This document shows, piece by piece, positions 55,911 to 64,000 of a DNA stretch of 64,000 nucleotides (positions within the stretch are counted from its first letter, which is position 1; each line of letters begins with the position of its first letter). The notes beneath the pieces are model-generated. The model saw nothing but the letters and a program-made list of their open reading frames with translations, did not search any database and was not told where the DNA came from. Both the position numbers and the translations under genes were made by a program. This DNA is from Megalonaias nervosa (lineage: Eukaryota > Mollusca > Bivalvia > Unionida > Unionidae): assembly GCA_016617855.1 (NCBI GenBank), contig JAECUM010003201.1, positions 1-64,000 of the forward strand. The letters are read 5' to 3'.

Positions 55911-57647
55911 TTTATTTTGACATGGTCATTCCCAATCTACAGTGTGTATAAGGGAAAATTTTATCAGCAGTAAACAATATGGAATCAACAACATATATTT
56001 GACCAGTATGCAAAATAGCATGGTTTCTTTGTGGGTGATCTCAAGGCACTCTACTTTAAAGCTGAATCCTTTTCTACACATGTATGGTCCTATATTCAGC
56101 CATACAGGCTATACTACCCACTAGAGAATTGCAGAGAGGATCAGCATAAAAATTATAGAACTTTTATCATGAAAGATAACTTGTGTATGTGTTAAGATCA
56201 TTATTCAGTGTTTAAATACTTTGCCTGACCCATTTGTGTCAAGAATAAAAAATACTGTTGATTAAATGACCATTTCTATATTTATTTAGAAAAGTTCATA
56301 TATGTCTTTGTTGATATTGTCTAGTTTAATTGTTATTATATTTCTTTGTTCATGTAGGAGAAATGGCACATGTCTGTTGTGTTTAAAGAAATATTATAAT
56401 GTTCACATTATAATGTTTCTATGTACTTATTATTAAAGGAGATCCCATGTGTCAGTTTGTTTTGACGTATTGGATAATAATGCCATTGGCACTATCATCT
56501 CGCAGGATCATAACCCACAGGCTGGAAAGGAAGTGAAACAAAGTTTTCCATTAGCCGATAAGGCTGCTGTATGTATCACCGAGTGATATCCCTGTAGTGT
56601 CTAACTGTGTGTTATACTTGGCATGTATCATTGGCCACTCTAACAGTGTGAGTTGCATATAATGATAACAATTTTCCATTTTATTTCTACACTGGTAAAG
56701 TGAAATACAAAGCAAACTCAAAACAATTTTCTTAAAGGAGTAGCTGAAGAAATAGAAAGAGCATTGAGACATATTTACTTAAAGTAAGAATATAAGTGTA
56801 ACCAATGGAACATTATGTGATAATATTATTTCCTTCCCCTTCTCCCATCCGCCCAATTATTTTTATGAAAATGTGTGCATGTTTACCATTGAAAATACCA
56901 TTTGAAAATTTGGACATATCTGGTAAATAAAGGAAATATACGCCCCTTTCAGTTTAAAGATAACCATATTTGTAAAAAAATTGACATTTACACTGTATCT
57001 TGAAATGATGCCATCATTACATTATTACATGATTGATGTCACTGTGTTGTAACACTATGAACTCTGGGAGTTACTGGACATAAGCTGATGTGATAGCAAG
57101 TTCTGGATTTTGCTGAATAATAGAAAAAGTCTTTTAACACTTTTAATTCTTTGAAAGAAAATGATGAAGCCAATGAAAAGTATATCATGCCATGGTAAAT
57201 TATTGGCAAATTATGACCTTTGATAAATCAGCCTCGCAAGCTTTCTATGTCAGAATGTCAATTTGAGCTCAATAGTTCTATCATAGGGAAGAAATTCACT
57301 CCCAGTATATAATTTTCTGGATGTATCTGATAAAGAAAATCTGTTATCTTTAACCTGTGCAAATATGGTGAATTTGTACTCATTCAGATATTATTGTTTA
57401 AAAGTTGGAATTATATTTGAATATATTAATTATTAGTGATAACCAGTTTGGTTTGAGTAGGTAGATATTTTTAGTTTAAATCCATTAGCATTAGCATTTT
57501 GTAAATGCATTGGTAAACATTTTACAGCATAATTCCAAGCTACTTTTTGATAACTATTTCTCTTAATTGCAGCCAATGTCTTAATCCACAAATAAGCTTC
57601 TTTACATGAGTTGCATGTAGAAAGTGTATTGTAGATACATGTATTGA

Positions 57648-57800
57648 TGATATGTAGCGGGTCAGTATTGGGGATATTGACAGTATTTAGCAGGTCTGTA
57701 CTTAGGATATTGACAATATATAGCAGGTCTGTACTGAGGATATTGACAATATATAGCAGGTCTGTACTGAGGATATTGACAATATATAGCAGGTGTGTTA
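57648..57800. repeat. 33 bp tandem array, 4-5 units
   Basis: Unit GGTCTGTACTGAGGATATTG plus ACAATATATAGCA. Confidence 0.88.
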
Positions 57801-58144
57801 TGGATATTTAGATGTGATTTGGCCCAATTGGACTTAGCTTTCTCTGATAATATTGAAAGTTTGAATTTATTGGACTGGTTAAATCCATGCTTGACTAATG
57901 TAACTAAGATAATTGAAAGTTTTTAGCAATGTCTGGTATATTAATTAAATCAACCTGTAATCAATACAAGTACAGAAAGCTGTGAGGCTGTTATGGGACT
58001 TGGATATGTTGTACAGTAATAACAAACTTGCTGTGTTCCTCAGGTGCAATCCCTAGCATCAATTTGTAATTTCAATATTTAGAATGTGCAATAAAATGTT
58101 TAATCCATGTTTTCAGAGAGTTTAGTCATTTTGAGTTGGAACAT

Positions 58145-58368
58145 AAAAACATTCACTTTAGATACAAATTGTCCAAGTGCAGACTGCACAGACCATGATC
58201 TGCCATCACATAATACACTGTCTAATCTGGGTCTATGCAGCCTGTTGAGAACAATCAGGAGAACAACAACATCAACCCTGATCTGCTGGCACATTATGAG
58301 ATGGCAGATCAGGATCTATGTCATATACATGTAGTTGGACTTAACTTATACATGAGTATATATGGTAA
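58145..58368. mobile_element. Double-hairpin foldback element, copy 6
   Basis: Left end eroded, right end GAGTATATATGGTAA. The second hairpin (CCTGATCTGCTGGCAC with GGCAGATCAGGATC) is well preserved. Confidence 0.7.
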
Positions 58369-58734
58369 TATCATGATAAGTTTTTTGAGGAACGTTAGTT
58401 TGGATTTGAATACATTCTTAAATTAAAAAGTTGCCAGAATCAAGATAACCATTGTCTATTCATTACTATATCATTTTCTTTTGAACAAATTTGTATCTTT
58501 TGCAAAATTTAACATTTTATTAGATTCTAACTGGTTGATGTTGTACATTTTATACAAATTTGATTAAAAAAAATAAAGTTATTGGTATTCTAAATTGAAA
58601 TTGATGCATGTTATATTGTCTAAACTTTCTTGGTGTCAGGTCATTACCATATGTAATCTTACATAACATTTTACATGTTGCCTGGGACGAGATTGGCTAG
58701 GTGTCCATTGAAATTGTAAATAAACAGTAAATGA

Positions 58735-59330
58735 CATGCACAGCTGTCTGCAGTGAGATTAACTGCTTCAATGACCATCAGTTTATAGTCCAGTCCCCAC
58801 TCCGTAGTGAGAGTCTCTGCTTCAATGACCATCAGTTTATAGTCCAGTCCCCACTCTGTCGTGAGAGTCTCTGCTTCAATGACCATCAGTTTATAGTCCA
58901 GTCCCCACTCTGTAGTGAGAGTCTCTGCTTCAATGACCATCAGTTTATAGTCCAGTCCCCACTCTGTAGTGAGAGTCTCTGCTTCAAGGACCTTAAGATT
59001 CTGTTCCAGTTCCCACACTTTAGTGTGATTTCCTTCTTCAAGGACCTTCAGTTTCTGGTCCAGTCTCAACTCTTTAGTGTGATTTCCTGCTTCAAGGACC
59101 TTCAGTTTCTGGTCCAGTCCCCACTCTGTAGTGAGAGTCTGTCCTTTCTGGTCCAGTCTCAACTCTTTAGTGAGATTTCCTGCTTCAAGAACCTTCAGTT
59201 CTTGGTCCAGTCTCCACTCTGTAGTGAGAGTCTCTGCTTCAAGGTCATCCATTTTCTGATTCAGTCTCCATTCTGCATTGAGTGTCCCTGCTTTGAGGAC
59301 CTTCAATTTCTGGTCAGTCCCCGCCCTGAT
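58735..59330. repeat. 54 bp minisatellite (~11 units), open on both strands
   Basis: The first four units are nearly identical (TTCAATGACCATCAGTTTAT, then AGTCCAGTCCCCACTCTG); later units are diverged, one is shortened. The plus strand is open for 210 codons (58731-59363) and the minus strand for 211 (58671-59306), each reading as an 18-residue repeat. The minus-strand version (KVLEAGNLTKELRLDQ type) has leucines in coiled-coil-like spacing. No promoter or splice context was identified, so a protein is not claimed. Confidence 0.85.
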
Positions 59331-59576
59331 AAAACTTTAGTTTTGTTTTCGCTTTTTGTTTAAGAAAACCTCTTGTCCTAGATTTTGTGTTGTATTTATC
59401 CTCTTTATCATGGACATACATGCATTTATGTGGATCAGCCCACATCAGTATATGTTTTAAGCATTGCTGTTCAGATCCCAACACAAAACAGACATTTAGT
59501 TGCATACTTTTAGACTTGTTTTATTTTCCTCTGATTTTTATTAAGAGTTAACAGCCTGTAGTTGTCCACAGTAAAT

Positions 59577-59650
<74 letters not shown>
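59577..59650. repeat. (TA)n microsatellite
   Basis: ~74 bp of pure TA, the longest simple repeat in the window. Confidence 0.97.
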
Positions 59651-59653
<3 letters not shown>

Positions 59654-60289
59654 TAAACTTGATGTGTTGGCAGAATTTTATATATGTCATTTAACCATAA
59701 CCTTAAACCATCATGAGTTGATCATTTATATACACATACATATTATTTATTTCCCAATGTGGAACACTCTTTTAGAAAATTAAATTTGCATATTCTTTAG
59801 TTGTATTGCGTTACAAAATTCTTTCTTGCCAGAAAAATTCTATCAAGATTTGGATGTAGGACCTGATTGGTTAGCCAAGTTAGTAAATGTAGCTGTTTTA
59901 AAATATATGACCTGATTTTAGTTATTATTCTGAGGCATTAATTAAGAATATACCATTGTTCTTGTTGCTTCATTTTACATCAAGTTATTATATTTAATCA
60001 GTCTGGATGTTTTCAGAAAATTACATGTATTACAGTATTCTTGTTATCATACTAACATCATGTCATAAATGTTGTATTTCATAGGATGAAATAAAATTTT
60101 GCTGTCTAACTTAACAACATCCATGAAACATATATAATTTTTACAGTTATGTGATCTCACTTAGCACCAACCATGAATTATGCAAAGTCTTTGCATTTAT
60201 ACAATAGATATGTGGATCTTAGGCTCATCTATAATAAATATTGTATCAGTTTTATTCTGTTCATATTGATCAAATGCTTGTACCATATT

Positions 60290-60502
60290 AACTAACTTCT
60301 AAGTCAGATCCCACTACAAACAATTTGGACCTTGATCTTGCATTACATAATGTGCTGGCAGTTCAGGGTCTATGTTGTTTGCTTAACTCAATAGTCCTAA
60401 CAAACTACATTTACCCAGATCTGCCAGTGCATTATGTGACAAGAGATTTGGGTCTGTGGAGTTTGGAGTTGGATCTGACTTATGAGAGAGTATATATGGT
60501 AA
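60290..60502. mobile_element. Double-hairpin foldback element, copy 7
   Basis: Left end CCATATTAACTAACTTC, right end GAGAGTATATATGGTA. Both internal hairpins are recognisable. Confidence 0.7.
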
Positions 60503-60604
60503 CAGTATTCAGTTTAAAAAAAGTATATTTTAAATGTGAACAGATGAATATTTGAGATATGGAATGCCAGTAATAATGTTAATATGCACCATATTCATAT
60601 TCCA

Positions 60605-60840
60605 TCTACAAAGAATTTGACTTCTGTGGCTTTACGTTAAAGAATTTGACTTATTCTATTGCATTACATTAAAGAATTTGACTTGTTCCTTTGCATTAAA
60701 GAATTTGACTTGTTCTGTTGGATTACATTAAAGAATTTGACTTGTTCCTTTGCATTAAAGAATTTGACTTGTTCTATTGGATTACATTAAAGAATTTGAC
60801 TTGTTCTATTGGATTACATTAAAGAATTTGACTTGTTTTA
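60605..60840. repeat. ~26-33 bp tandem array, ~8 units
   Basis: Units share AAAGAATTTGACTTGTTC with either a long (TATTGGATTACATT) or short (CTTTGCATT) linker, giving two alternating unit lengths. Confidence 0.85.
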
Positions 60841-60914
60841 TTGCATGTTGTCCTAAAGCTTACAAATACTTCACAGTTTTATAATATCTGACATAATTGT
60901 TTGTATTTTGACAG

Positions 60915-61040
60915 GAAAAAGGCAAGTATGAGGTCATAACAGGTCAGCAGAAAGTTCCAGATGACCTGGTGGAGTACTGGGCAGAACTTTTGGGAAGATA
61001 CATGTCTGTTATTGCAGTTATTGACCCCATGAGGAAACAG
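60915..61040 (+). CDS. ENO4: Enolase 4 exon F
   Basis: 126 bp, phase 0, between TGTATTTTGACAG and GTAGAG. It encodes EKGKYEVITGQQKVPDDLVE and later YMSVIAVIDPMRKQ. GKYEV aligns with GKYDL of classical enolases; VIDPMRK aligns with the metal-site stretch IEDPFDQ, with the ligand Glu replaced by Ile. The remaining catalytic half (Lys residues) would be in exons right of the window or unrecognised. Confidence 0.88.
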
Positions 61041-61349
61041 GTAGAGTGATTTTTAGCTTTCCTGGTCAAAGTTCAGGAGAACTTATGCCATGGCATATCA
61101 TCCAGTCACCCTTCCATCTGTTTGATTGCCTTATCTTAAATCAAGTTGTCTTGAAACTTTATATTCATATTCCTATTATTGGTACTTTGTGAAAATAACC
61201 CCCTACACACAAAAACACTCCAGTGTGGCCATATGGATGAAAATCTTACCACAGCTCCTCATCATTGGAAATATGTATTGACATTGGGTACTCACTAAAA
61301 CAATTTTTACTTTTTGAACTTAATCCTAAGTTAAAAGGATATCAACAAC

Positions 61350-62520
61350 ATCCAGAATGGACACTAGAGCAGTCATCTTGAAGTCTTGGTATTACTACTT
61401 TGTTTGAATGGATGGACGTAATGTCATAGAGGTTTCACCCAAACACTTTTTTATAGTATGTAGTTGGTTGTTAATGAACATGGTGCTGAACTGATGTCTA
61501 ATATGGATGCCATAACAACCATCTTGAAAATCTTGTTATTGCCACTGTTCTTGAATGGATAGTTTTAATGACATGGGATTTTCCTGTAAGATTTTCTTAA
61601 AATATGTAGTAGGTTGTAAATGAAAACAGTGTTGATCTGATGTCCATTATGGCTGCCATCTTGAAAATCCTTCTATTTTATTGCTACTGCTTCTGAATGG
61701 ATGATCATATTCACAGTAGGGTTTTCACCAAAACAGTTTAGATATTTAGTTAGTTCTGAGTGAAAATGTACCAATCTGACCTCTTACATGGCTGCTATGT
61801 CAAGATCCAAAAAATCTTGTTATTTCCAAAGTAACTTCTCCTGAATGGATGGTTGTACAGACGTGGAATTTTTGCAAAAGGACTTGTAGTATATAGCTGG
61901 TCTTAAATGAAAATGGTGCCAATGTAGCTGCAACCATATTCACCACAGCAGCCATATTTAAAAATCTTGTTATCACTTCTTGTCTTGACTGGCTGGTTGT
62001 ATCTACATTGGGTTTGTACTTAAACAATTCTTACACTATGTAGTTTGTCCTGTTTGAAAATGGTACCAGTTTGATCTTACTAAACTTCAACCTTGGCATT
62101 CATCGTGAAAATCTTGTTATCAAAACTCCTCCAGAAATAACGGTGGTATCAACATGAGGTTTTTACTGAAAATTGTACGCAGTTTGTCTTAAATGAAAAT
62201 GATGCCAATCTAACCTCCCAAACTGGCTGCCATCTTAAAAACCTTGTTATTAATGCACCTTCTGAATGGATGGTAGGATCAACATAGTGGTTTAAGTAAC
62301 ATACTTCTCACAATACAGAGTTGGCCCTATATTAAATGATGCTGGTCTAACCTTTAAAATGGTTGCCTTGGTGGCTGTCTGTTAAATCTTGTTATGACTG
62401 CTTCTCCTGAATGGTTGGTTGTACCAACACACAGTTTTCACTAAAACATTTGTACCAAATGTAGTTGGCCTTGAATGAAAATAATGCCCATTTGCACTCC
62501 AAAATTTTTATTGTGTTCTC
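61350..62520. repeat. Degenerate ~130-150 bp tandem array
   Basis: The core AAAATCTTGTTAT recurs near 61527, 61664, 61810, 61960, 62107, 62236 and 62383. Neighbouring cores include CTGAATGGATGGTTGTA and GGCTGCCATCTTG. Confidence 0.7.
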
Positions 62521-62789
62521 CTTTATTCAAAAGTCATAATGGCCATTAATTGAAAATTTTAAACATGTTCTCCTTTTGAATTAAAATGGGGTTTTCAGTG
62601 AAACAATTCTTGCAGTAGTCAGTTTGCCCTAAATGTTGATAGTGCAGATCTGACCATCAAATTGGTTGTGCAATTGTGAATGAGTTTTAAAATTATGAAC
62701 TACTTTATCCTAAGTTCACCAAGTTCAATATGCTATTCACGTTTTAATTTTGTTCTGTTAATTATTTGCATATGGTTGTGTATTCCCTT

Positions 62790-62850
62790 TTGTTTTTGTT
62801 TGTGGGTTTAACATCATTTTTCAGCACACAATAAGCCATACATGGCAGTT
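62790..62850 (-). mobile_element. SINE fragment of the (CAA)n-tail family
   Basis: Short match GGGTTTAACATCATTTTTCAG and CACACAATAAGCCATACATG to the body of the 33313-33568 SINE. Confidence 0.6.
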
Positions 62851-64000
62851 CCTCATAATTAACAGAATTAAAATAGTTTGCTACAAGTTGTTTTTTGATT
62901 TCATTATTTAATAAGTAATTATTTGAAAAGAGGTACATGTATCTGTTTTAGTGAGTGTATTCCTATTTTAATTGATGCAATTTTAATTCATTCCTTTTGT
63001 GCCAGTGATGACATTGGAATATTATTTCATAAAGAACATTACCATTGGTAATGCAGGCCTGAGGTTTTCTTCTTTTGATGTACAGGGAGATGAAATTGGT
63101 TCATATTATAAAGAGTCCTAGAGTTTTAAAAAACCCCACATAATAAATATGTTATTACATTAAAAGTACAAAATGTGAACTCAGTTGAATTTGGCAAGTG
63201 AGTATATATGATATTTAGTTCAGCAATATTGTGCTTTGTTGTCCTCTTGAAAAAGTTTTAAAATATTTTTGGGGTACCTGTTTTCATATATACTTCATTA
63301 ATTTCATCACTACATGAATATTTAATCATTTATATCTTGTTGAATTAATTAAATAAAGATTTAGTAACAAGCAGTTTTACAGAAAATGTCTTTAAAAATC
63401 CTGTATACTCTCTTAAGTACAACTGGGTACTCCCTGAATTTTGAATAAATATATTTCCTGAGTCCTTTGTAATCATTCCAGATATTGCTAGAAACATTAA
63501 GAGATGTAGAGTTTTCAGTTGCAACTGTTGAAAAGTTTAATTGATTTGATCAATGTTTCTTTGAAGTTTAATTTACTTCTTTGTACAAGAATGTCAACTG
63601 CTTGATGAACAGAATAGTTCAGTTTGTGGGCATACAGTGTTTTGTGAGGAGTTTGAGTTTTCCATCCATTTGTTTTGAGTAACCTTGAGTAACCTTGAGC
63701 CCAGCATCTTGGCTCAGATCATCTTGTTAGGTTTTTTTTGTTTTGAAAAAAAAAACAGCTGATAAAAGTATTATCTGTTGAAAAATGAAAAGCCGTATGT
63801 GATAAAGATTATTATCTTTAATCTGATATAAACTGAATTTGATAACTATGTTGCCATCAATTCAGTAATTTTTGTTTATATTTAATAAGGTGAAACAGTT
63901 TACTGATCATGGTAGCAAATTATATTATATCTAAAATTCACTGAATACCATGTAATGTGATCCATAGAACTTATTATTTTTTGTTCTGTTCCAAAGTAAG

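Larger units (their letters stand above)
50410..60914. other. ENO4 intron E (10.5 kb)
   Basis: Holds tandem arrays of 26, 40, ~35, 45, 33, 54 and ~33 bp units, a long (TA)n tract and two foldback elements. 50410-52439, 54126-55099 and 55911-57647 show no supportable feature. Confidence 0.7.
61041..64000. other. ENO4 intron F (partial)
   Basis: Begins after the last recognised exon; no further exon is evident to the window end. It contains a degenerate ~140 bp array (61350-62520) and a SINE fragment (62790-62850). 62851-64000 shows nothing else. Confidence 0.6.

Noticed and set aside
59562..59783. ORF with Ile-Tyr repeats
   Set aside because: Translation of a pure (TA)n tract.
63080..63125. 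Next ENO4 exon after a TACAG
   Set aside because: The frame that opens there stops after about ten codons and does not match the expected enolase segment.

Overview
The window looks like AT-rich nuclear DNA of an animal, most likely a bivalve mollusc. Evidence: spliced exons of an enolase-4-type gene with multi-kilobase introns; several tRNA-derived SINE families with target-site duplications; many arrays carrying the motif TCAAGGTCA, which I recall as common in bivalve introns; a decayed DIRS-type retrotransposon; and a decayed Polinton/adintovirus-like element. The species cannot be named from sequence alone.

Region 1 (1-3363): a tRNA-derived SINE, non-coding DNA and a ~0.95 kb LTR-like repeat (2421-3363). 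Region 2 (3364-13418): a ~9.5 kb block of virus-like genes. On the minus strand are a two-helix membrane protein, two unrecognised genes and a fiber-like gene with phage-tail-fiber-type repeats. Diverging on the plus strand are the packaging ATPase, two unrecognised genes, the penton-like minor capsid protein, a small basic/hydrophobic protein, the double-jelly-roll major capsid protein, another small protein, an adenain-like protease and a zinc-ribbon/phospholipase A2 protein. This is the order expected of a Polinton/adintovirus virion module. No protein-primed DNA polymerase or retroviral-type integrase is visible. Most genes carry stops and frameshifts, so the copy is dead, although five frames remain open. 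Short start-proximal motifs (ATTGTATA on three genes, TTGATATA on four) look like the element's own promoter or initiator signals. A second LTR-like repeat (13419-14404) cuts the element at the end of the PLA2 gene.

Region 3 (14405-64000): the body of an enolase 4 (ENO4-like) gene on the plus strand. Six internal exons with canonical splice sites and consistent phase lie at 15823-15960, 29992-30166, 41541-41669, 43262-43324, 50245-50409 and 60915-61040. Both ends of the gene lie beyond the recognisable exons, so the virus-like block may sit in an upstream intron. The introns hold seven copies of a ~215 bp double-hairpin foldback element, three SINE types, a third LTR-like copy (34639-35546), a DIRS relic with inverted terminal repeats (35608-40935), and many tandem arrays (23, 26, 33, 40, 43, 45, 54, 60, 62 and 66 bp units, plus degenerate ~140-150 bp units).

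Working together: only ENO4 appears to be a functioning host gene. The Polinton block is a fossil virion-assembly module: structural proteins, packaging motor, maturation protease, a membrane-active phospholipase and a receptor-binding fiber. The remainder is transposon and satellite sequence accumulated in ENO4 introns.
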